DNA from: Deltaproteobacteria bacterium | GTDB lineage: Bacteria; Desulfobacterota; Dissulfuribacteria; Dissulfuribacterales; QOAL01 | Assembly (NCBI GenBank): GCA_026996955.1 | Contig: JALWJV010000258.1 | Coordinates: 1-13,881 of the forward strand | Direction: 5' to 3' | DNA length: 13,881 nucleotides | Part shown: in pieces, positions 7,166 to 13,881 of the stretch | Layout of the letters: each line of letters opens with the position of its first letter | How positions within the stretch are numbered: the stretch's first letter is position 1 | The notes under the pieces: generated by a model | Seen by the model: the letters and a program-made list of their open reading frames with translations, nothing else | Databases searched by the model: none | Told to the model about the DNA's origin: nothing | Made by a program: the position numbers and the translations under genes

Positions 7166-8365
7166 ATGAATGAGCTGAAAAAGATCTGTCCATCCAGAAG
7201 GACAGAGCACATCACTTACGCTATCAGGGACATCCTTGCAGTGGCTCACCAGCGTGAATCTGCAGGGGGAGACCTGCTTTACCTGAACATAGGTGACCCG
7301 GTCCTCTTTGGCTTTGAAACCCCCAGGCATCTGAAGGATGCCGCATACCAGGCAATGCTTGAAAACCACACAGGCTACTCTGCATCAGAGGGCGTGCCCG
7401 AGGCAGTTGCTGCCATCAGGAAAGAGGCCCAGGCAAATGGAATCACGCCGCATGAAATTCTGATAACCACAGGGGCAAGCGAGGCAATTGATTTTGCACT
7501 ATCAGCCCTGGTGAACAAGGGGGAAAATGTCCTTGTTCCTTCTCCGGGCTACCCGCTTTATGACGCGCTCTTAAGCAGGCTTATTGGCGAGGCAAGGCCG
7601 TACCAGCTTGATGAATCAAAAAACTGGGAGCCTGACATTGACCACATGGCAAGTCAGATTGATGAAAATACAAAGGCCATAGTCATAATCAACCCCAATA
7701 ACCCCACCGGTGCGGTTTACAGTGAAGAGGCGCTCAGGGACATCATCGAACTTGCGCGCAAGCACAACCTGGTAATTTTCAGTGACGAGATATATGACAA
7801 ACTGATATTGAACGGTAAACAGCACATAAGCATAGCCTCCCTGGACAAGGAGCTTCCAATAGTAACCTTTAATGGCCTTTCAAAGGGCTATCTTGCACCG
7901 GGATTCAGGATTGGATGGTCAATAATAAGTGGCGAACCTGAGCTTGTGGAAGATTACACAGAGGCAATGAGAAAACTTGCCCGGGCAAGGCTTTGTGCTT
8001 CACACCCCAAGCAGTTTGCCATACCTGCTGCCCTTGAGGGAGACCAGAGCCACATACAGGACACCAGGAAAAAACTCCGGGCACGCCGGGACCTTACGGT
8101 AAAGCGCCTCAACGAAATCCCCGGTATATCATGCCAGGAGCCTGCAGGGGCATTCTATGCGTTTCCCAAAATAGAGGTGGATGTCGGTGATGTGGACTTC
8201 GTTAAGAAGCTTATCCGGGATACAGGTGTTGTTGTAGTTCATGGAAGCGGTTTTGGCTCACTTCCCAAAAGCCCCCATTTCAGAGTTGTCTTTTTGCCGG
8301 AAGAGGCGGTCCTGAATGAGGCCTATGACCGCATAGAAGAGTTTATGAAGAAGAATTACGGGTAA
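7166..8365 (+). CDS. Class I/II PLP-dependent aminotransferase (alanine aminotransferase-like)
   Basis: A 399-residue fold-type I aminotransferase. Visible hallmarks are NIGDP near the N-terminus (41-45), HTGYSASEG (68-76), GASEAID (103-109), INPNNPTG (175-182), SDEIYD (206-211), the PLP-lysine segment SKGYLAPGFRIGW with K240, and the substrate-carboxylate arginine in HFRVVFLP (R373). SKGY..PGFRIGW and HFRVVFLP resemble AlaT and archaeal-type alanine aminotransferases, but the amino donor cannot be fixed from sequence; aspartate or aromatic activity is possible. It stands alone on the plus strand, preceded by the palindromic element and followed after about 12 nt by a hairpin. The ATG start overlaps the stop of an 18-codon open frame (ATGA at 7166-7169). 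Its own Shine-Dalgarno sequence is weak (only a GGGA at 7154-7157). Confidence 0.93.
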   Translation: MNELKKICPSRRTEHITYAIRDILAVAHQRESAGGDLLYLNIGDPVLFGFETPRHLKDAAYQAMLENHTGYSASEGVPEAVAAIRKEAQANGITPHEILITTGASEAIDFALSALVNKGENVLVPSPGYPLYDALLSRLIGEARPYQLDESKNWEPDIDHMASQIDENTKAIVIINPNNPTGAVYSEEALRDIIELARKHNLVIFSDEIYDKLILNGKQHISIASLDKELPIVTFNGLSKGYLAPGFRIGWSIISGEPELVEDYTEAMRKLARARLCASHPKQFAIPAALEGDQSHIQDTRKKLRARRDLTVKRLNEIPGISCQEPAGAFYAFPKIEVDVGDVDFVKKLIRDTGVVVVHGSGFGSLPKSPHFRVVFLPEEAVLNEAYDRIEEFMKKNYG

Positions 8366-8373
8366 TTTTTTAC

Positions 8374-8405
8374 AAAGGGTTCCCGGATTAATTCCGGGAA
8401 CCTTT
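8374..8405. terminator. Hairpin between convergent genes, probable two-way terminator
   Basis: A perfect 10-bp stem GGTTCCCGGA (8378-8387) / TCCGGGAACC (8393-8402) has a 5-nt loop. It extends by AAA/TTT around a bulged G at 8377. It lies between the aminotransferase stop (8365) and the aroD stop (8410). The following T-tract is weak in both directions, so it may be a pause, stability or Rho-assisted element rather than a classic intrinsic terminator. Confidence 0.65.
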
Positions 8406-8409
8406 CAGA

Positions 8410-9105
8410 TCAGGATTCAGATTTTTCTATCAAATCCATAACCCTCCGGAACCGGCTTAACGGAATCTGGCCAGGAGCGGTTTTGGCACCTGTATCCTGG
8501 CTTGCAAACGAGAGAAATGCCCCCATTGCAAGACAGGCGACCCGGCTGATCCTGCCTGCATCTCCCATACAGAAGGCTACAAGCGGAATCCCTGCCTTCT
8601 CTGCCCTGTAATAGAGAGAAAAAAGCCGGGGAATGTCTCCACTCTCCCGGCCCATTGTCACTATCTTTGCAATGTCAGCACCTGCTTCGACCTGTCTGTC
8701 CAGCACCTTTTCAAGCATTGGTAATGCCGGCGTTTCATTGAAATTGTGCCACGACATTATAACCCTGCACCACCGGTTATGTGCATTGGCAACAACTTCG
8801 TCACGAAGCCCTTTTTCTGTCTCAAGCTCAATATCTATGAACTCAGCACCGGCATCAACTGCATTCTTCAGGCACTGGATACGCTCCTGTTCTGTTCCCT
8901 TGAATGCACCGCCTTCATCAGCCTTTCTGCAGGTGAAGATGAGCGGTATGGAGCTTTTTGAAATAAGTTCGCCGCATGCGGCACTTGTACACTCCTCATT
9001 CAAGGAATCCAGCCGGATTTCTGCCATGCCCGCCCTGCCCATGCATTCCTCAAGACAGTGGCGTACTTCAGAAAAGGTGGCTTCTGCTATGGGTACGCAG
9101 ATCAT
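8410..9105 (-). CDS. aroD: 3-dehydroquinate dehydratase, type I
   Basis: Third step of the shikimate pathway: dehydrates 3-dehydroquinate to 3-dehydroshikimate through a Schiff-base lysine, in the cytoplasm. The 231-residue length fits the type I family. Visible signatures are the N-terminal strand ICVPI, EIRLD (29-33) with substrate-binding R31, FTCR (57-60), the catalytic His in SWHNF (H120), the Schiff-base Lys in ADIAKIV (K147), GRISR (184-188), and a late segment around AKTAPGQIPL. The start is 15 nt after the stop of the IMP cyclohydrolase gene, so the two are likely co-transcribed. The Shine-Dalgarno sequence is poor, only an AGG near the upstream stop codon. The stop is TGA. No other shikimate gene is in the window. 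Confidence 0.93.
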   Translation of the reverse strand: MICVPIAEATFSEVRHCLEECMGRAGMAEIRLDSLNEECTSAACGELISKSSIPLIFTCRKADEGGAFKGTEQERIQCLKNAVDAGAEFIDIELETEKGLRDEVVANAHNRWCRVIMSWHNFNETPALPMLEKVLDRQVEAGADIAKIVTMGRESGDIPRLFSLYYRAEKAGIPLVAFCMGDAGRISRVACLAMGAFLSFASQDTGAKTAPGQIPLSRFRRVMDLIEKSES

Positions 9106-9120
9106 AGGTTGAGTTTTAAC

Positions 9121-9729
9121 CTAGGAGACCGAAGCCGGATCAATACCCTTCAGATATTGTGTAATGGCGGTATCATAAGCGGCTGTTGTTGCAAACACCT
9201 TGCGGGCAAGCTCAAAACGGGTTGCAAGGGTGGTCTCACCATTGTTATTTTTCATCTCATCAAGGACCTTTCCGTAATCTGCAGGGTCAACCACAACGGT
9301 AACGTAACGGAAATTCTTTGCTGATGACCGCAGCATGGTGGGTCCGCCAATGTCGATATTTTCAATGGCTTCGGCAAGTGTAACCCCCTCCTTTGCAACG
9401 GTCTTCTCAAATGCGTAGAGGTTAACCACTACCATGTCAATGGGCAGTATTCCGTTATCCTCCATTGCCTTCCTGTGTTCTGCATCGTCCCTGATTGCCA
9501 GGATTCCGCCATGAACCTTGGGATGAAGCGTCTTGACCCTGCCCCCCATCATCTCAGGAAAACCGGTAAGCTCGGAAACATCCTTTACAGGCACCCCGGC
9601 ATCCCTGATGACCTTTGCAGTCCCGCCGGTGGAGAGTACTTCAACGCCCATCTCATGAAGGGCTGCTGCAAGCTCTGCTATTCCTGTCTTGTCTGTTACA
9701 CTTAATATTGCACGTTCTATCTTTGCCAT
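9121..9729 (-). CDS. purH: IMP cyclohydrolase (PurH N-terminal domain only)
   Basis: Closes FAICAR to IMP in the last step of purine synthesis. The 202 residues from MAKIERAILSV match the methylglyoxal-synthase-like N-terminal domain of PurH: SVTDKTGI, then STGGTAK, then DVSELTGFPEMMGGRVKTLH followed by PKVHGGIL, then VVNLYAFEKT and IGGPTMLRSSAKN. The protein stops with a normal TAG just after AAYDTAITQYL, where bifunctional PurH (about 510-530 residues) continues into AICAR formyltransferase. That half is absent from the rest of the window, so this looks like a natural stand-alone enzyme rather than a broken gene, though it is not proven. The start was set at ATG 9729 because GGAGGAG (9736-9742) lies 6 nt upstream; the longer open frame to a TTG at 9750 would run through that site. 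Confidence 0.9.
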   Translation of the reverse strand: MAKIERAILSVTDKTGIAELAAALHEMGVEVLSTGGTAKVIRDAGVPVKDVSELTGFPEMMGGRVKTLHPKVHGGILAIRDDAEHRKAMEDNGILPIDMVVVNLYAFEKTVAKEGVTLAEAIENIDIGGPTMLRSSAKNFRYVTVVVDPADYGKVLDEMKNNNGETTLATRFELARKVFATTAAYDTAITQYLKGIDPASVS

Positions 9730-9735
9730 TTGATT

Positions 9736-9742
9736 CTCCTCC
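9736..9742 (-). promoter_or_regulatory. Strong ribosome binding site fixing the IMP cyclohydrolase start
   Basis: GGAGGAG on the minus strand, 6 nt before ATG 9729. It rules out the upstream TTG at 9750 as the start. Confidence 0.85.
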
Positions 9743-9777
9743 AGATTCAATAAAAAAACTACATAAAAAAAACAATC

Positions 9778-10305
9778 TTACTTAATGCCCTGCATTGCCC
9801 TGCGCGGACGAAGCTCAAGCAGCTTTTCCCTCTGCTCCTGGGTCAAACTGCCCATAAATGCCGCCCTGGAATCTACCATTGCATCAAACTCTGTCTTGTA
9901 CTTTCCATGATACTCAGCCTTGAGCTTTGCTGCTACACCGGCAAAATCAGGGTTTTCAGCAGCAAGTTCCGCCCGGAACAGGTGAAACAACCGCTTGCGT
10001 AGCTTGCTCTGCCTGCATCCCTCGGCCTTATCCTCACTGCACGCCTTTTCCATAAATGCCCTGCGGGCTGCATGCATCTTGTCATGGAGCGCAGACTGTT
10101 CCTCTGTAAGGTTAAGTTTCTTTACCAGGTTCTGTTTGAATTTCTGTGCATTCTTCCACGGCGCATCCGCAGGCGGGCCACCTGCACCCGGTCCCCACGC
10201 CTGAACAGAGGAAGTCATGACCAGAAAGGATAAGGCAAGCAGCAGCGCCCCGCAAACACAGGCAGACCCAATACCATAGGAATACTGTTTCTTAAATCCG
10301 GACAT
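9778..10305 (-). CDS. Spy/CpxP-like periplasmic LTxxQ-motif protein
   Basis: The 175-residue product starts MSGFKKQYSYG and has a clear signal peptide: Lys residues, a hydrophobic stretch about 12-30, and a probable cut after VQA (residue 36), giving a mature start WGPGAGGPP. The mature part is helical and charged. It has two LTxxQ motifs, LTEEQ (66-70) and LTQEQ (154-158), the hallmark of the Spy/CpxP/CnrX/ZraP group of small periplasmic chaperones and metal or stress sensors. Two cysteines (89 and 97) might form a disulfide or bind metal; this is inferred. The start is chosen from AAGGAG (10313-10318) 7 nt upstream; the longer frame to 10347 reads through that site and would put 14 basic residues ahead of the signal peptide. 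It sits 63 nt after the MscS-like gene, pointing to an envelope role, and 48 nt before the IMP cyclohydrolase gene. Confidence 0.82.
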   Translation of the reverse strand: MSGFKKQYSYGIGSACVCGALLLALSFLVMTSSVQAWGPGAGGPPADAPWKNAQKFKQNLVKKLNLTEEQSALHDKMHAARRAFMEKACSEDKAEGCRQSKLRKRLFHLFRAELAAENPDFAGVAAKLKAEYHGKYKTEFDAMVDSRAAFMGSLTQEQREKLLELRPRRAMQGIK

Positions 10306-10312
10306 TTGTCTT

Positions 10313-10318
10313 CTCCTT
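10313..10318 (-). promoter_or_regulatory. Ribosome binding site fixing the Spy-like gene start
   Basis: AAGGAG on the minus strand, 7 nt before ATG 10305, which excludes the longer frame beginning at 10347. Confidence 0.8.
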
Positions 10319-10368
10319 TTGTTACCCTGAACAAACCTGAACGGCATTAAGGCACTTAGGGAAAGTAC

Positions 10369-12081
10369 CTAAGCCTTGTGAACAGTAAGCTGAGGGAACG
10401 GGATATCCCAGTTGTTGATTGTGCATGCCTCCACGCACCAACGCTGAACAGCCCTTTTCAGACGATTATATAACGGCGCCATTTCTCCGTCAAAATCTGC
10501 TATAACAACCAGGTCAAGGGAAGATGCCCCGGCTTCCTTGAATTCAACACGCAGATTCTTCAGGTGCTCTGCATATCCTTCCTCTTGCACCTTTTCCTCA
10601 ATATACTCTGACAATGCCTGGGGAATCAACGAGGTTGCATGTTCCTGAAGGTCATAACTTATGCCAAACGGTACCTTTATCCTGAAGTTACTGGACAGAT
10701 TCAATGGATTCAGACCGAGGAAGTCAGCAGTGCGATAACTCTTCCTTGCCCCGCCGCGCATTACAAGATCCACCATCTCATGTGTCTGTGAGATCACCTT
10801 GCCGCGGGTGCCATCAGAGAGAATCACCCAATCCCCCTTGCGGCACGGGAACCACCGCTCGGAACGATCAAAGGGGCGGGATTCCATGGTCAGAAGTTTA
10901 TCAATGGAAAAACGAAGTGTTACCCCGAGCTCAGGATTGTAAAAGTCAGAATAGACATTGATTTTTTTGACAAGCCACGGGATGCCATCAATCACCACCC
11001 GTTCTCCCTCACGCACAGGCCCGATATTAAGCATCAACCTGCCCTGGTTCCACATGCGGGGGATGGCAAGCCGGGCTGTCCAGGCAGCGCCAAGCATAAC
11101 CACTATTGCAAGGCTGAGAAGCATCCAGTCCTGTGCAAGGTAAAGCACTACAAATATGCCGCCAATTGCCATAACTGCGGCAATAATCCTGACTGTCAGG
11201 TCAAAAATTCTCAGTTTCAGGGAAATGTGCTCTTCACGGTAACCAGGTACAACCTTTACAATCAACCTGTAAACAGCCACCCAGAAGATAATTATGCCCA
11301 CGAACACTAGGACAGAGAGAATGAGATAAAGCCCCCGCGTCTTGAAAAAATGGGCAACTGACGACCTGGAGGCTTCAAGCAGGGACTTTTCTTCACTCTC
11401 AAGCTGTTCAAGCTGCATTTTGGCAATCTTGTACTGGTTTTCAAGCTGGGTAACCGTGTTATTCCACTTCTTTAGCTCCTTTTGCAATGCCCGTTTCAAG
11501 GTCCTGTCCTTGGTCTCTGAAATGAGCTTTTTTATATTTTTTACTGCGTCTTTGGCACTGGGGAGCAACTTGCTTACCCGCTCAATCTCCATGTTCAGTT
11601 CGGATTTCTGGCGCACCTTTGCTGTCATGCGCTTCATCTCGTCAAGGGCAGGCCTTACCAGCGATGTGATTTCTTCCTTCCAGTCAAACTTTTTTTCTTT
11701 TTTATCCTGAAAGCTTGATATATCTATGCCGGCAGCAATCCTGTCAAAATCCTCACGGGATTCTGTCAGTTGTTGATTGATTCGCTGAATATCGCGCTGA
11801 AGCTGCTCTTTTTCACTCTGGGACGAGGCATGTTTAAGAAGCTTTTTTTTCTCTCTGAGCTGCTTTTCCAGATGGGCCCGAAGTTCAAGGATGGATTTAA
11901 GAGTGGGAAGCGTGTTGTCAATAACCCCGGTTTCGCTTGCTGCATTATCGTCCTGCACAGTAGCTGTGGCAGCAGCTTTGTCATTTTTCACTGCTGTGGC
12001 CCAGGAAACGGATAAGAAAAGACATGGAAAGAAAAGGGAAAGAACTAGAAAAAACAAGAAAATGCCGCGTTTAATTGACAT
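10369..12081 (-). CDS. MscS-family mechanosensitive channel with long periplasmic coiled coil
   Basis: Inner-membrane protein of 570 residues counted from MSIKRGIFLFF. A signal peptide (1-30, cut after ATA) is followed by a Lys/Glu/Gln-rich coiled-coil region (about 58-240), which should be periplasmic. Three membrane segments follow (about 250-275, 295-316 and 318-338), the last Gly/Ala-containing and pore-like. Two beta-type segments come next: REGERVVIDGIPWLVKKINV and following (about 354-404), and RKGDWVILSDGTRGKVISQT and following (about 415-464), the second ending in the MscS-like LNLSSNFRIKV. The alpha/beta vestibule domain ends in WDIPFPQLTVH, typical of the family. The likely role is releasing solutes under hypo-osmotic stress. 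An open frame extends 32 codons upstream to 12177, but the signal peptide and a short AAGGG about 6 nt before ATG 12081 favour the shorter start. The Spy-like gene follows in the same direction. Confidence 0.83.
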   Translation of the reverse strand: MSIKRGIFLFFLVLSLFFPCLFLSVSWATAVKNDKAAATATVQDDNAASETGVIDNTLPTLKSILELRAHLEKQLREKKKLLKHASSQSEKEQLQRDIQRINQQLTESREDFDRIAAGIDISSFQDKKEKKFDWKEEITSLVRPALDEMKRMTAKVRQKSELNMEIERVSKLLPSAKDAVKNIKKLISETKDRTLKRALQKELKKWNNTVTQLENQYKIAKMQLEQLESEEKSLLEASRSSVAHFFKTRGLYLILSVLVFVGIIIFWVAVYRLIVKVVPGYREEHISLKLRIFDLTVRIIAAVMAIGGIFVVLYLAQDWMLLSLAIVVMLGAAWTARLAIPRMWNQGRLMLNIGPVREGERVVIDGIPWLVKKINVYSDFYNPELGVTLRFSIDKLLTMESRPFDRSERWFPCRKGDWVILSDGTRGKVISQTHEMVDLVMRGGARKSYRTADFLGLNPLNLSSNFRIKVPFGISYDLQEHATSLIPQALSEYIEEKVQEEGYAEHLKNLRVEFKEAGASSLDLVVIADFDGEMAPLYNRLKRAVQRWCVEACTINNWDIPFPQLTVHKA

Positions 12082-12498
12082 AAAATGACCCTTAAATTCA
12101 GAATATTTGCACCACAAACCCCGGATGCCCGGAAAAACGAGATCGGACTCATCCAGAACAATGGATGAGGCTAACATTATGGGAATCCTGTGTCAATTTG
12201 GGATAATGAAAAGGGATTTGGGGAATTAGGTGTGTAAAAAAAAATAGCTTGGGGACACAATTAATTTCAAAAAAATAAATATTGGGCATCAATATGCCGA
12301 TGAATTAAAGGACGGTAACTTAACCTAATCAAACGTGAACCCCCTGTTTGATTACTCCATTCATCTGATGGATATTATGTCCAAACATTACGCGTGGAAT
12401 TTGAAATCGTGGGCATGGCCACATTAACTGCCAATAAAAATAATCCTGTCTAGTACACTTTGGTACCGGGCAGTGAATCAAATCTGAATATTCTGACT
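12082..12498. other. Divergent intergenic region, AT-rich, no gene seen
   Basis: 417 bp separate the MscS-like gene (minus) from the REC-GGDEF-EAL gene (plus), so promoters for both should lie here. I find no convincing -35/-10 pair. It contains small perfect inverted repeats (GGCAT-CAAT-ATGCC at 12285-12298; TCCAT/ATGGA at 12356-12372; the longer one at 12326-12354 is listed separately), an A9 run near 12236, and a GGGGACACAATTAATT block at 12251-12266. Part of it (12082-12177) is open in the MscS frame but judged non-coding. Confidence 0.6.
12326..12354. promoter_or_regulatory. Perfect 9-bp inverted repeat, possible operator or hairpin
   Basis: TAATCAAAC (12326-12334) and GTTTGATTA (12346-12354) are exact complements around an 11-nt spacer containing ACCCCC. 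It lies 145 nt before the response regulator start. Arms and spacing would suit a dimeric regulator, but no regulator is identified. Confidence 0.4.
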
Positions 12499-13881
12499 AT
12501 GACTTTAAATACCGATCAATCACGAAAAATCTTCATTGCGGATGATGATCCAGTAATATCTCTTTTGCTTGAATCCACGTTGAATAAATGGGGCTTCGAA
12601 ATCCTAAAAGCTGACAACGGCGTTGATGCACAAAAAATTCTACTTGAAATTGACACTCCACTTGTACTCCTGCTGGACTGGCACATGCCGGGAATTAACG
12701 GAATTGAGGTACTGAAGACTTTAAGAGAGGAACGTCCTGAAGTACCACACTATGTCATAATGCTCACCTCTCGCAGTGAAAAAAACGATATTATCTCAGC
12801 TCTCGAAGCCGGAGCAGACAACTTCATCTCAAAACCCTTTGATCCGGATGAACTTAAGGCACACATTACAGTTGGAACACGCTTTGTCTCTCTGCATCTA
12901 GCGCTTACCAAGGCTGTTAACGATGCCAAACGGCTGGCGGATTTTATTGCTCACTATGACCAGACCACCGGGCTGCCCAATAGGGTCTTTTTAAGATCCC
13001 GTCTCGAAGAGGCCATATCTTCTGGGAACATGGCGGCCCTGTTTTTAATAAACATAGACCGCTTCAAGATAGTAAATCAGGCAAGAGGAATTGAGACAGG
13101 AGACCTTTTGTTAAATTACGTTGGCGTCAGATTGCACTCATGTTTTGCAGATGAAAGTATCATCGCTCGATTTGCCGCTGATGAATTCGGTATACTTACA
13201 CCGACTCCTCTGGATAATAACAACCAGCCCGCTGATATCAGTGACTCCCTGGACAGCATAGCCCAAAAAATTCACATTGCCATGGAAGAGGAATTCACAA
13301 TTGATGATGGCATAAATCTCACTGTGAGCATTGGGGCTGCGCCTGTCCAATGCCTGGCAGGGGAGGGGCCTGATGATGTGATCAGAAAAGCGGATACAGC
13401 CCTCCGCAAAGCAAAACACCTGGGTGGAAATTGCTCTGTCATATATGATGAAAGATTAGAGGAAGAAATCAGGGAAAAATTTGCAATTGAAAATGAGCTC
13501 ATGCACGGCATAGAAAACCATGAGCTGAGGCTCTATCTCCAGGCACAGGTAGATGCCCGTGGCAATTTTACAGGTGCGGAGGCACTGGTTCGTTGGTACA
13601 GCCCCAAAAGGGGGCTTGTACCTCCCATGATCTTCATACCCGTAGCCGAAGAGACTAATCTCGTCTTTAAGATTGGTAACTGGGTCCTTAACGAGGTCTG
13701 CAAACTCATTTCCCAATATCCAGACTCTGATTTTACCATTTCGGTTAATATCAGCCCCCGGCATTTCTGCACGCCTGATTTTGCCTCCCAGGTAACACAC
13801 TTTATTCAATTATGGGGAATACCAGGCAACAGGCTAGTGCTGGAGGTCACAGAAGGGCTCCTGATAGCCAACGTGGATGAT
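12499..13881 (+). CDS. Response regulator with REC, degenerate GGDEF and EAL domains (3' partial)
   Basis: Open from ATG 12499 through codon 461 at the window edge. Residues 9-125 are a receiver domain: acidic DDD (15-17), phospho-acceptor D60 in LLLDWHMPG, T90, and K112 in SKPFD. Residues about 150-317 are a GGDEF domain with TGLPNR (157-162) and INIDRFK (184-190), but the signature reads RFAADEF (224-230) instead of RxGGDEF, and no RxxD inhibitory site is visible. The EAL domain begins about residue 330 and shows GAEALVRW (359-366), SVNISP (415-420) and LEVTE (448-452), so the cyclic-di-GMP phosphodiesterase residues reached so far look intact. Likely a cytoplasmic phosphorylation-controlled c-di-GMP hydrolase whose GGDEF part is regulatory; this is inferred. 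No clear Shine-Dalgarno sequence is seen; a TTG at 12460 is a less likely start. No partner histidine kinase is in the window. Confidence 0.88.
   Translation, partial: MTLNTDQSRKIFIADDDPVISLLLESTLNKWGFEILKADNGVDAQKILLEIDTPLVLLLDWHMPGINGIEVLKTLREERPEVPHYVIMLTSRSEKNDIISALEAGADNFISKPFDPDELKAHITVGTRFVSLHLALTKAVNDAKRLADFIAHYDQTTGLPNRVFLRSRLEEAISSGNMAALFLINIDRFKIVNQARGIETGDLLLNYVGVRLHSCFADESIIARFAADEFGILTPTPLDNNNQPADISDSLDSIAQKIHIAMEEEFTIDDGINLTVSIGAAPVQCLAGEGPDDVIRKADTALRKAKHLGGNCSVIYDERLEEEIREKFAIENELMHGIENHELRLYLQAQVDARGNFTGAEALVRWYSPKRGLVPPMIFIPVAEETNLVFKIGNWVLNEVCKLISQYPDSDFTISVNISPRHFCTPDFASQVTHFIQLWGIPGNRLVLEVTEGLLIANVDD

Noticed and set aside
8374..8412. The aroD TGA stop is followed within 10 nt by a strong hairpin, and the frame continues for 17 further codons to a TAA, reminiscent of a SECIS-guided selenocysteine codon in a genome that has selB.
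   Set aside because: AroD ends at its normal family length, no selenocysteine-containing type I dehydroquinase is known to me, and the hairpin is better explained as the shared terminator of convergent genes.
9748..9777. Two T-runs (minus strand) between the Spy-like and IMP cyclohydrolase genes that could mark a terminator.
   Set aside because: No GC-rich stem precedes them; only a 5-bp AGATT/AATCT repeat surrounds them.
10345..10380. Imperfect hairpin (AAGG..CTTAGG / CCTAAGCCTT) at the end of the MscS-like gene.
   Set aside because: It has a 2-nt bulge, overlaps the stop codon and has no T-tract; too weak to call a terminator.
11342..11710. A 122-codon plus-strand frame opposite the coiled-coil region of the MscS-like gene.
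   Set aside because: Ser/Phe-rich shadow produced by the Lys/Glu-rich codons of the real gene on the other strand.
12082..12177. A 32-codon N-terminal extension of the MscS-like gene up to ATG 12177.
   Set aside because: It would bury the signal peptide, and its residues look non-coding; ATG 12081 begins a typical signal sequence.
12403..12422. TGGCCAC...TGCC resembling a sigma-54 -24/-12 promoter before the response regulator.
   Set aside because: The GG-to-GC spacing is one base too long and the -12 element lacks TTGC.

Overview
The window looks like ordinary chromosome of a selenocysteine-using anaerobe, most likely a sulfate-reducing deltaproteobacterium (Desulfobacterota). This is inferred from gene content: a PSP1/RicT protein next to metG, a bacterial SelB, a methylenetetrahydrofolate reductase fused to a Cys-rich MetV-like C-terminus, and a stand-alone IMP cyclohydrolase. 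No plasmid, phage or CRISPR gene is visible.

Plus strand, 1-6796: ricT (its 5' end lies outside the window), metG and selB are tightly packed and probably co-transcribed (29 nt and 4 nt gaps). A roughly 100-bp inverted-repeat element separates selB from a metF-type gene. Positions 6797-7165 are non-coding and mostly filled by a 228-bp palindromic, MITE-like element with 13/15-matching terminal inverted repeats and an exact 8-bp flanking direct repeat. A class I/II aminotransferase follows (7166-8365) and ends at a hairpin it shares with the opposing genes.

Minus strand, 12081-8410, in transcription order: an MscS-family channel with a long coiled coil and an apparently doubled beta domain; a Spy/CpxP-like periplasmic LTxxQ protein; an IMP cyclohydrolase without the formyltransferase half; and type I 3-dehydroquinate dehydratase (aroD). 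The first two share an envelope theme, the last two are biosynthetic. Good Shine-Dalgarno sequences shorten the longest open frames of the second and third genes. The signal peptide does the same for the first.

After a divergent, AT-rich 417-bp spacer containing a perfect 9-bp inverted repeat, a plus-strand REC-GGDEF-EAL response regulator starts at 12499 and runs off the end of the window. Its GGDEF signature is degenerate (AADEF), while the visible EAL residues are intact.

The most interesting non-genic signals are the two palindromic elements at about 5090-5191 and 6813-7040. They share short sequence blocks in the same order and may belong to one non-autonomous repeat family. I found no convincing multi-gene novel system; the genes mostly belong to known families with unusual architectures.
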